Shown: positions 54,098 to 61,297 of the stretch, one piece after another
Position numbering within the stretch: position 1 is the first letter of the stretch
Layout of the letters: every line of letters starts with the position of its first letter
From: an uncultured Acidimicrobiales bacterium
GTDB lineage: Bacteria > Actinomycetota > Acidimicrobiia > Acidimicrobiales > SZUA-35
DNA: 64,000 nt
NCBI GenBank assembly: GCA_937922785.1
Contig: CALAJQ010000008.1
Span: 1-64,000, forward strand
Direction of reading: 5' to 3'
The notes under the pieces: generated by a model
Databases searched by the model: none
What the model saw: only the letters and a program-made list of their open reading frames with translations
Told to the model about the DNA's origin: nothing
Position numbers and translations under genes: made by a program

Positions 54098-55324
54098 TCA
54101 GGAGTTAGAGACTTCCTCCAGCGCATGCCTCGCCGCCACGATCGTGGCGGATATGTCGTCGGGAGTCATGGCTGCGTTGAGGAACATGTTGTGGTTCGGG
54201 TGGAAGTAGATGCCCTGATCGAGCATGTGGTCCACGAAGTCGTGCGTGGTCCGAGTATCGGTGCTGCCGTCGTCTTTGTTGATCATGACGAGGGGCATCT
54301 GCACTGGGCCAGTTTGGGACAGCGCAATGCCGGCGTCGCTGGCTGCCTGATCGAGTCCGGTTCGGAGTTGTTCCCCGAGTGCAGTCATGTGTTCGAGATA
54401 ATTGGTGTTCGCGATGATGCGAAGTGTTTCGAGGCCAGCCGCCATAGGAGCAGCTGCGTGCCAGAACGATCCGGTGACGAAGATTTTGGCTGCTGCCTCA
54501 CGGGCTCGGTCGTTGCCCATTGTTGCCGAGAGGCTGTGCCCGTTTGCGAGTGATTTGCCCCAGCACGAGATGTCCGGCTCGACGCCGAGGTGGTGCCAGC
54601 TTGATTCCCGGGCAAGCCGGAAGCCGGCGCGAACATCGTCCAGCACAAGCAGAGCCTCTTGTTGATCGCACGCTTGCCGAACAGCGGTGGCGAACTCTGC
54701 AGTCGGTAACTCTTGGGCTACGCCGAGATCGTGCCGAAAGGGGCTGGCGAAGATGCCGGCTAGGTCGTCACCGGCTTGTTGGACCGCTGCATCCAAGCTC
54801 TCGATGTCGTTAAAGCGGAATGGGATGAAGTGTTCGCGTTCTGCTGGGAGTGTCCCGGCGGGTCCGGGCGTACTCCAGGTCGACGCTCCGTGGTAGGCGC
54901 CCTGGGCCATTAGTACCTTCGAACGGCCTCGGTGAGCCCGGGTTGCGAGAAGCGCCGTCGATGTGGCGTCGCTGCCGTTCTTGCAGAACATGACCCAGTC
55001 GGCGTGGGCGATCTGCTTGGTGTAGGCCTCGGCCAGTTCGACGCTGAGAGGCGACGGGCCAGTGGCGGTGTCGATCTTCGCTAGTTGCTCGACATAGGCC
55101 TGGTCAATGTCAGGGTGGGCGTAACCGAGAAGATTGGTGCCGAAGCCGCACATGAAGTCGATGTAACGATTGCCGTCAACGTCAGTGATGTAAGTGCCAT
55201 CAGCGCGGCTGATGAATTGAGGAGTCCGCGGTGATCTCCGTGACACCGACAGGTGTCCGTACACTCCAGCTGGCATCACAGCGTTGGCTCGATGGCGAAG
55301 TTCTTGATCTGCTGAACCACTCAT
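54098..55324 (-). CDS. Class III aminotransferase, glutamate-1-semialdehyde aminomutase-like
   Basis: 408 residues of PLP fold type I. The PLP Lys is in CWGKSLANGHSLSATMG, with GSDATSTALLATRAHRG and LLVLDDVRAGFR upstream. It resembles HemL-like aminotransferases but sits in an operon with an FMO and an SDR, so it probably aminates a carbonyl made by these rather than serving heme synthesis. ATG 55324 overlaps the SDR stop (ATGA). Confidence 0.85.
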   Translation of the reverse strand: MSGSADQELRHRANAVMPAGVYGHLSVSRRSPRTPQFISRADGTYITDVDGNRYIDFMCGFGTNLLGYAHPDIDQAYVEQLAKIDTATGPSPLSVELAEAYTKQIAHADWVMFCKNGSDATSTALLATRAHRGRSKVLMAQGAYHGASTWSTPGPAGTLPAEREHFIPFRFNDIESLDAAVQQAGDDLAGIFASPFRHDLGVAQELPTAEFATAVRQACDQQEALLVLDDVRAGFRLARESSWHHLGVEPDISCWGKSLANGHSLSATMGNDRAREAAAKIFVTGSFWHAAAPMAAGLETLRIIANTNYLEHMTALGEQLRTGLDQAASDAGIALSQTGPVQMPLVMINKDDGSTDTRTTHDFVDHMLDQGIYFHPNHNMFLNAAMTPDDISATIVAARHALEEVSNS

Positions 55325-56160
55325 GAGCGGACCCCCTGTTTCCAATCGGGTTCCGGTGAGGCCAGGTATTTGGTCCGTCCTCGTTCGCCGATCTTGTTAA
55401 GCATAGGGATGATCTTGGGCACCGACGATGGTTTCAGCGATGTGAGGCGACCGGTGATGCCGTCGGAGTACGGGAGGTAAAACTCGAGCTTGCCGGTGTC
55501 GAGCGCTCGTTCGTAGACATCACCAACTTCGTTGATCGACTTGACCTCGCCTACGAAGTTGAGTGCGCTTCCACCTGAAGCGGCTTCTTCACGCAGCATG
55601 GGTGTGTCAACAGCGTTGGGGTAAATGCCACTGACCTTGACTCCATGGGATGCGACCTCGGCGTGGAGCGCTGCAAGGAAGGCTCGCATTCCGAACTTGG
55701 CGGCTGAATAAGCGGAGGATCCGGGCATCGCAACGATGCCGCCCATCGACACGGTGGCAAGGATGTGCCCGGACTTCTTGGCGAGCATGTCGGGTATGGC
55801 TGTGCTAATCATGTGCATCGGTGCTCTCAGCATGATGTCGATATGGGCGTCGATGATTCCCGGAGTCAGTTCGGCGATGTCGAGAGGCCTGATGATGCCT
55901 GCGTTGCACACCATGACTGCTAGCTCCCCGGCCCATTCCTCGCGAATCCTTTTGCAGAGCAAGGCCACTGAGCCAGGGTCGGCCAGGTCGCAGGCGACAC
56001 CGATCGCATCAGAACCGGTGGCCTTGGCTGCGGCTTGGGATAGCGCTTCTGTACGGTCTACAGCGATGACAGTGTGGCCTCGTTTGTCGAGCCGGCGAGC
56101 GACCTCAGCCCCGATTCCCGAACCAGCGCCAGTTACCAAGGCAAGTGATCTGCCCATCAT
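55321..56160 (-). CDS. Short-chain dehydrogenase/reductase
   Basis: 279 residues: cofactor loop TGAGSGIG, CNAGI at about 85, catalytic Ser in TVSMGG and YSAAKFGMR with Tyr and Lys. It oxidises an alcohol or reduces a ketone with NAD(P). Overlaps both FMO and aminotransferase genes by 4 nt. Confidence 0.92.
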   Translation of the reverse strand: MMGRSLALVTGAGSGIGAEVARRLDKRGHTVIAVDRTEALSQAAAKATGSDAIGVACDLADPGSVALLCKRIREEWAGELAVMVCNAGIIRPLDIAELTPGIIDAHIDIMLRAPMHMISTAIPDMLAKKSGHILATVSMGGIVAMPGSSAYSAAKFGMRAFLAALHAEVASHGVKVSGIYPNAVDTPMLREEAASGGSALNFVGEVKSINEVGDVYERALDTGKLEFYLPYSDGITGRLTSLKPSSVPKIIPMLNKIGERGRTKYLASPEPDWKQGVRS

Positions 56161-57482
56161 GACGCACCGACGAGACTTTTACTTCCGCCCTCAATGCCGA
56201 GCTCTTGCTTGAGCCCAGCGAGAAGCTCGAGATAGGTCTCAACCTCGACGTAGTTGGCGTGGCGTTCGGACTTAACGTAGTTGCGACCGCCGGTGAGGTC
56301 TGGTTGATGGTTCTGCTTCTTAGCTGCGAAGCGCCGCTTGAAGCTGCTCGTGGAAGGCGAGGTGGCGTCGGCGATGATGAGCTCAGCCATTTTGTCAAAA
56401 TTGTCGTACGCGGCTGAGGCGAACTCGATGAACCCAAGCACGGCAAAGGTCGGAGCGCTTCGGGAGAACATACCCAAGTACAGGTCTGGTCGTCCGTCCC
56501 TTTCATTTAGGACGGCGTCGTCTATGAACGGGCAGGCGTGGTGATAACCGGTTGCCTGGAGAATAAGGTCGATCTGCTCACGTGAGCCGTCAACGAAGAC
56601 CACGTGGTCGCCGTCGAGGCGATCTACATCACCCTTAGCAACACAGTCGCCGTGCCCGAGGTAGTGGAGGATCTGGGTGTTCATGATCGGGTGCGACTCA
56701 AGCAACTTGTGATCCGGTTTCGGCAGACCGTACCGGGTCATGTCCCCGTTGATCATGCGTATGAGCCCGCTGAAAATTCGCTGCTGGATTGGGAACGGCA
56801 GCTTGGGGCCAGTTGAAGCGAAGACGTCGATCGGTTGTCCCATTATGTGCTTTGGCAGGAAGTGGTAACCCCGCCGCACGCTGAGGAAGGCCTGCTCGGC
56901 GGCAAAGGATGCGTCACAAGCTATGTCGACTCCGGAGTTGCCCGCGCCGACCACCAGCACTCGTTTACCCTTGAGCTCTTCGGTGTTGCGATAAGTGACG
57001 GTGTGGCGGATCTCGCCGTTGAATTCGCCGGGCCATTCGATCGTGTTCGGTTCCCAGGTGACTCCGTTGGCTGCAACCAAGTAGCGGCAGACCTGTTTGG
57101 TTCCGTCAGCGAATCGGAGCGTCCAGGTGCCGTCGTCGTTGTGATCCGCCTGGTCGACTGAGGTTTCGAACTGGATGTGACGCTCGAGATCGAACTCCTC
57201 GGCGAAAGACTTGATGTAGGTGAGTAGGTGCCGGTGGCTCGGATAGTCCGGAAAGTCATCAGGCATCGGGTAACCCGCGAATCCCGACAGGGTCTTGGAT
57301 GAGATGAAGTGGGCGGTCTCATACATCGGCGAGTTGGGGGCGTTGATGTCCCAGATCCCCCCGACGCCCTTATTGCGTTCGAAGACTTTGAAGGAGGCTT
57401 CAGTCTCCTGGAGCCTACGAGCCAGTGTGAGGCCGGCGGGACCTGCGCCGATCACGGCGACGTCGAGAATCTGTTCGGACAT
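56157..57482 (-). CDS. Flavin-containing monooxygenase
   Basis: 441 residues: FAD loop GAGPAG (12-17), FMO signature F154-N-G-x3-H160-x3-Y164 and NADPH loop GAGNSG (179-184). It oxygenates a soft nucleophile or ketone; Baeyer-Villiger activity is possible. First gene of the FMO-SDR-aminotransferase operon, divergent from a TetR gene. Confidence 0.92.
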   Translation of the reverse strand: MSEQILDVAVIGAGPAGLTLARRLQETEASFKVFERNKGVGGIWDINAPNSPMYETAHFISSKTLSGFAGYPMPDDFPDYPSHRHLLTYIKSFAEEFDLERHIQFETSVDQADHNDDGTWTLRFADGTKQVCRYLVAANGVTWEPNTIEWPGEFNGEIRHTVTYRNTEELKGKRVLVVGAGNSGVDIACDASFAAEQAFLSVRRGYHFLPKHIMGQPIDVFASTGPKLPFPIQQRIFSGLIRMINGDMTRYGLPKPDHKLLESHPIMNTQILHYLGHGDCVAKGDVDRLDGDHVVFVDGSREQIDLILQATGYHHACPFIDDAVLNERDGRPDLYLGMFSRSAPTFAVLGFIEFASAAYDNFDKMAELIIADATSPSTSSFKRRFAAKKQNHQPDLTGGRNYVKSERHANYVEVETYLELLAGLKQELGIEGGSKSLVGAS

Positions 57483-57503
57483 TTGGTTCCCCTGTTCTTG
57501 AAT

Positions 57504-57520
57504 CGTGAGTAACTCTCACG
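57504..57520. promoter_or_regulatory. Inverted repeat between FMO and TetR genes
   Basis: CGTGAG-TAACT-CTCACG lies 22 bp before the FMO start; TATAAT at 57541-57546 is a possible -10 for the TetR gene. Candidate operator of the TetR protein. Confidence 0.5.
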
Positions 57521-57588
57521 TATAAACGCACTATTCCTTATATAATTGGAAGTGTCAACCAACTTGCCGAAAAACATGAGATACCTTC

Positions 57589-58236
57589 ATGACTGTGACT
57601 GATCCGCTCCCCGCCAGTGATTCCCCGCACGTACGTCGACGACCAACTCAAGCCCGCAGTCAGAAGCGCTTCGACCAGGTGCTCGATGCCGCATCGGCGC
57701 TGGTCGCAGCCCGTGGGCTCGAACCTATCTCGATGACTGACATCGCTGAGGAAGCTGGCATGGCCCTCACCGCCTTGTACCGATACTTCCCCAACAAGCG
57801 GGCCATCGTTCGCGAGTTGGCGATCATGACGCTTGAAGCTGATGCGCGCATGAATGTCGACATGGCTGACGGGGCAACCGGCCCGCCGGCAGACCGGATT
57901 AAGGCTGGTGTTATCGCTTATTGCCGCCGCCTAAATGATCCGCTGCGCCTGCAGATAAGCGCCGCGATCCATGCCGATCCAGAACTCTCGGCTCTCGACT
58001 TGGATGACAGCCGGCGGAATGCCGCGGTCATTGCCGCTGCGGTCGACTACGACGGCCTTGGAATCGGCCGTCTAGAGCTGGAACGTCGGGCATTGCTGCT
58101 GGTGGAACTCTTCCACGGCGCTGCTCGCTTGGCGAGCAGGATCGACGAGACTGAAGCCGATGTGGCGCTGAAGACGTTCGCCGAGATGGCGAGCTGGATG
58201 ATGCTGCGAGCAGAACCGTTCAAGGAGATCCCATGA
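57589..58236 (+). CDS. TetR-family regulator of the FMO operon
   Basis: 215 residues: HTH at about 25-68 (VLDAASALVAARGLEPISMT, AEEAGMALTALYRYFPNKRA). Divergent from the FMO-SDR-aminotransferase operon, which it probably represses. Confidence 0.9.
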   Translation: MTVTDPLPASDSPHVRRRPTQARSQKRFDQVLDAASALVAARGLEPISMTDIAEEAGMALTALYRYFPNKRAIVRELAIMTLEADARMNVDMADGATGPPADRIKAGVIAYCRRLNDPLRLQISAAIHADPELSALDLDDSRRNAAVIAAAVDYDGLGIGRLELERRALLLVELFHGAARLASRIDETEADVALKTFAEMASWMMLRAEPFKEIP

Positions 58237-58298
58237 CGTTCAGCCATTCGGACCCGAACTCACATTTCGAACATACCAGGGGAGCGCCAACTACCTTG

Positions 58299-58332
58299 CA
58301 GACTAAATACTAAAGCTTTAGTATTTAGTCTG
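58299..58332. promoter_or_regulatory. 34-bp perfect palindrome touching the PadR start codon
   Basis: CAGACTAAATACTAAAG (58299-58315) is followed at once by its exact reverse complement (58316-58332). The last base is the first base of the PadR GTG. It may be the PadR operator; as RNA it would be a long hairpin against the start codon. Confidence 0.75.
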
Positions 58333-58835
58333 TGGCTCGACTTCTTGTCCTCTGGCTCCTCAGCGAACACCCGATGCACGGGTACCAAATCAAGAAAGCG
58401 CTGTCAGATGACGGCATCGCCTTTTGGTTTGGGCTTGAAGACGCGTCGATCTACTCGGTTCTGCGCACGCTCACGAAGAATGGATACGCACAAGAACTTC
58501 CGGCCGAACAATCGGGAAATCGGCCGCAGCGCACGAAATATCGCATCACCGCATCCGGTCGTCGTCACTACCGGCACCTGCTGGCAGAAGCTCTCGCACA
58601 CCCAACACCACCGGTAGCTGCGGTGGATGTGGCGCTCGCTGCGCGCGGCGACCTTGACCCAACCGCAATCAGCGAAGCGCTGGCGACAAGAACAAAGTCA
58701 CTGCACGGGCTGGAAGCTGAGATCGAAGCGGCGCGTGCGGCCGCCCCCGCCGCCGCCATCGTCGATCGGAACCTGGCACTTGTGCAGGCTGAACTCAGCT
58801 GGCTCAACGAACTCGACCACTCAACCATCACCTAA
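58332..58835 (+). CDS. PadR-family regulator
   Basis: 167 residues: PadR winged helix (RLLVLWLLSEHPMHGYQIKK, FWFGLEDASIYSVLRTL) and a C-terminal helical dimerisation part. A TAG codon lies two codons upstream of GTG 58332, so the gene cannot start earlier. No ribosome site fits in the palindrome, so the mRNA may be leaderless. The Nudix-like gene follows 9 nt later. Confidence 0.9.
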   Translation: MARLLVLWLLSEHPMHGYQIKKALSDDGIAFWFGLEDASIYSVLRTLTKNGYAQELPAEQSGNRPQRTKYRITASGRRHYRHLLAEALAHPTPPVAAVDVALAARGDLDPTAISEALATRTKSLHGLEAEIEAARAAAPAAAIVDRNLALVQAELSWLNELDHSTIT

Positions 58836-58844
58836 AGGAACCAG

Positions 58845-59258
58845 ATGACCGATACGCCCGCCATCCAACTCATTGCCAACCTCGTCATCCAGCGCGGCGA
58901 CGGTCGTGTGCTGCTGGTGCGATACAACCCAGCTGGCGAGAGCGACGAAACCGACGCCGACATTCGTTGGTGGCTTCCCGCCCACGAACTTGACCCGTAT
59001 CAACACCCCGACGACGCAGCGCAGATTGCCATCGACGAGATCGGTGGCTTGAACGTAGGGAGCATCAATCTGAATCGAGTTCAGTCGTTCCGGGGCCGCC
59101 GCGGTTGGCACATCTCGTTTGACTACTTGGTGTTAGCCGACGGAGAGCCGTCTGGGTCCCCAATACCGGCGGCCTGGTATGAGATCGACGACCTCCCAGC
59201 AACAATGCACGGAAATTGGGAACGCGAAACCATCGCTGCCGCCTTGACCGATAGCTGA
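58845..59258 (+). CDS. Nudix-fold protein with degenerate catalytic box
   Basis: 137 residues with a Nudix-like N-terminal strand (NLVIQRGDGRVLLVRYNP) and a helix at the position of the Nudix box. That helix reads DDAAQIAIDEIGG, without the canonical REUxEE. It is co-directional with padR. It may bind rather than hydrolyse a nucleotide compound, or act as ligand sensor. Confidence 0.65.
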   Translation: MTDTPAIQLIANLVIQRGDGRVLLVRYNPAGESDETDADIRWWLPAHELDPYQHPDDAAQIAIDEIGGLNVGSINLNRVQSFRGRRGWHISFDYLVLADGEPSGSPIPAAWYEIDDLPATMHGNWERETIAAALTDS

Positions 59259-59287
59259 AACCCTAGGTTCGAACTTTCGTGGAGGCC

Positions 59288-60013
59288 CTAGCCAAGCAGG
59301 TTGACAAGTTTGCCGATCGCAGCGACGGCGGGTGCTTCGGCGTCAATATCGACGGGGGAGACACCCTGGCGGTCGGCTTTGATCACCACTGGATCGGTGG
59401 GGACCGTGACCACTTTGAACTCGGCGAACGCCGAACGGACTCGCTCGTTGTCTTCGTCGTCGGCAACTTTGTTTGCAACAACTGTGATGTTGCCTTGGGC
59501 TCGTTCGGTGGCAACCTGCACCGCCCGCTTACCAACATCGATAGAGCGCGGGGTCGGTTCGACGATCACCAGCGTGTGCTCGACGGCTTGTTCGGGCAGC
59601 CTCGTGAGGGTGCCGATTCCTGCTTCGAGGTCGGCAACGATAACTGTGTCAGTGTGAGGTACGGAGCTGAGCAACTGCTCAGCGGACAGGCCACATCAGG
59701 GTCAATCCGGTTCGGGATTGTCGATTCGGTTTACAACAGTTAGCCGCACCCCATCAGGGGCGTCGGTCCCGTAGGTCTGGAGGATGTCATCCCAAGTGTG
59801 AGCGTGGGATTGTTCGCCTTCGTCGATCTGATCCCGCAAAGACAACAGCCGTTCGGTTTCCAAATCGCCTACGCCAAGAGAGAGCCCGAGGTTGGGGTTG
59901 GTGTCGCAATCCAAGCCGACCACGTTGTGGCCTGCACGGGCGAAACTTCGAGCCAGCACGCCGCTTACCGACGTCTTTCCCGACCCTCCTTTACCTACAA
60001 CTGCAACTCTCAT
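59288..60013 (-). CDS. CooC-like P-loop ATPase, candidate selenoprotein with two in-frame TGA codons
   Basis: 241 residues when two TGA codons are read as Sec. Residues 1-103 carry the MinD/CooC deviant Walker A VVGKGGSGKTS and DCDTNPNLGLSLG. Then comes D103-TGA-Pro-TGA-Cys-Gly, in the same frame, followed by LSAEQLL, VIVADLEAGIGTL and VANKVADDE to the C-terminus. CooC proteins have a metal-binding CxC at this place (Cys112 and Cys114 in Carboxydothermus CooC1). The CooC-like gene at 63672 has GCTCGG there. A 7-bp hairpin follows 12 nt after the second TGA. Role inferred: nickel insertion or similar metalloenzyme maturation. The alternative is a pseudogene with two nonsense codons. Confidence 0.75.
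59666..59683 (-). promoter_or_regulatory. Candidate bacterial SECIS hairpin in the CooC-like gene
   Basis: Minus strand GCTGAGC-AGTT-GCTCAGC: a perfect 7-bp stem, loop AGUU with G in the second place. It starts 12 nt after the second TGA (59696-59698); loop distances of 19 nt and 25 nt from the two TGAs lie within the range for bacterial SECIS. Confidence 0.65.
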
Positions 60014-60022
60014 GCGGTCCTG

Positions 60023-60796
60023 TCAGTCCGAACTTCTGATGTCAAGATCGTAGGTCGATTCGACTTGGGTAACAAGTTCCGCCACCGCGTCCACAAAGGG
60101 ACCAGCGCCCCCATTTAGCGGTGCCACAGCTTGTTTGTCAGCTGCGGTGACCGCAGGGTCATCGGGAACAGCACCGATCACCGGCCGTTCTAGTGCGTCG
60201 GAAATTCTCCGCACATCTTCGGGGCCTGACACCCGGTTGGCTACCACGACAACATGATCGGGAGACCAATCTGCCTTGGTGATATTTCGCAACCGCTTGG
60301 CCACTTGAATTGACTTTGGCGTGGGTTCAGCCACTATCGCCAGCACGTCGGCATATTTGGCCCAGCCGAACATGGCTTGACGCGTGCCGCCGGGTAGATC
60401 GCCAACGACGTTCCAGGCGTTGGGGTCCATCTCTTTCACTACCTGGCTCCACGCGTGCTGGCCCCGCTGCAACGTTGACCAGTGGCCCCAGCTGTTGCCA
60501 AATTGCAGATACCGAACCCCGTCAGGGCCGGCCTCGGCGTATTGATCTATAAAGCCGCCGGCATCCAAGCCGGGGCGTAGAACCCAGCGCGGACCGCCCT
60601 CGGGTCCTTCAACGACGACGTCATCTGGAGCGGGCCGGTCGTCAACGGGAATACCCAGTGAGTAGGCCATGCCTGGCAACGGATCGGAGTCAACTGCCAG
60701 AACCGGCCTGTCTGTTCGAGCCAACAACCGGGCAAAGGTTCCAGAGATCGAAGACTTGCCAGAGCCACCCTTGCCAGCAAAGGCGATTCTGATCAT
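60023..60796 (-). CDS. CooC/MinD-like ATPase without the CxC motif
   Basis: 257 residues: deviant Walker A FAGKGGSGKSS, DSDPLPGMAYSLG, then VVGDLPGGTRQAMFG and VVVANRVSGPEDV. At the CxC position it has FGNSWGHWST, so it lacks the metal site of its paralogues. It starts 46 bp after the DsrE-like gene and stops 9 bp before the TGA-containing CooC-like gene. It may form a heterodimer with that protein (inference). Confidence 0.85.
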   Translation of the reverse strand: MIRIAFAGKGGSGKSSISGTFARLLARTDRPVLAVDSDPLPGMAYSLGIPVDDRPAPDDVVVEGPEGGPRWVLRPGLDAGGFIDQYAEAGPDGVRYLQFGNSWGHWSTLQRGQHAWSQVVKEMDPNAWNVVGDLPGGTRQAMFGWAKYADVLAIVAEPTPKSIQVAKRLRNITKADWSPDHVVVVANRVSGPEDVRRISDALERPVIGAVPDDPAVTAADKQAVAPLNGGAGPFVDAVAELVTQVESTYDLDIRSSD

Positions 60797-60800
60797 CGGG

Positions 60801-60842
60801 CTGTTCTCATCGGGCCGTTCTCATCGAACTGTTCTCATCCGG
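60801..60842. repeat. Three 14-bp tandem repeats filling an intergenic gap
   Basis: CTGTTCTCATCGGG, CCGTTCTCATCGAA and CTGTTCTCATCCGG at 60801, 60815 and 60829 occupy nearly all of the gap between the DsrE-like stop and the CooC-like start. On the coding strand each contains a GATGAGA resembling the start GATGATCAGA. Confidence 0.8.
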
Positions 60843-61226
60843 CTAACCGACATAGATGAACTCGGACTTGCCTTCGGCGGTTTCGGTGAGAATCTCACCC
60901 AAGGTTCGGAAGAACCCACCAATCTTCTTTGCGTCATCTTCTGAGACCCCACGGGCCTCGCTAGAAAACGGTCAAAGAGAGACGGCAAATGGAGCGTCGA
61001 TCGACTCGCCGATCTTGGTTCGAATCAGATCGCCGGCATCGTCTGCGGGCAGTGTGTCTAAGTCGGTTACGTCTACTGCCGACCCGGCCAGGCGAACCTC
61101 TGCGTCGAGGCCACTGTTGGCCGCAACGTTCGCAAAGTGGTAGGCGCGAAAGAACGCTCCGGTGTCTTCACGAGGGTCAGCGCTGCAGAAGAAAACTAGT
61201 TTTCGCACGGGTCCATAATCGGTCAT
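60843..61226 (-). CDS. DsrE-like protein, candidate selenoprotein with one in-frame TGA
   Basis: 127 residues when TGA 60972-60974 is read as Sec85. Before it: LVFFCSADPREDTGAFFRAY, LDAEVRLAGSAV and SIDAPFAVSL. After it, in the same frame: PFSSEARGVSEDD, GGFFRTLGEILTE, KSEFIYVG and TAG. DsrE-fold proteins carry the reactive Cys at such a place, and DsrE-like selenoproteins have been described. A hairpin with 7-bp stem starts 12 nt after the TGA. It heads the operon with two CooC-like genes, divergent from hypF. Likely role: sulfur or selenium relay in metal-centre assembly (inference). Confidence 0.75.
60943..60959 (-). promoter_or_regulatory. Candidate bacterial SECIS hairpin in the DsrE-like gene
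   Basis: Minus strand GAGGCCC-GTG-GGGTCTC: a 7-bp stem (one G-U pair), loop GUG with G first. It starts 12 nt after TGA 60972-60974, giving the same 19-nt distance to the loop as in the CooC-like gene. Confidence 0.65.
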
Positions 61227-61297
61227 CGGCGTCCAGGGCGCAACCTGGGCTAGGTCGGAGTTAGCTTCGGCGAGACAAGGCAGGCAAACTGGTATCT

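Noticed and set aside
54098-55324. HemL (glutamate-1-semialdehyde aminomutase) of heme synthesis
   Set aside because: The gene is translationally coupled to an SDR and FMO and has no heme gene near it.
59288-60013. Frameshifted or decayed CooC pseudogene
   Set aside because: The two parts are in the same frame, only TGA codons interrupt it, they sit on the CxC cysteines, and a SECIS-like hairpin follows. Not excluded, but less likely.
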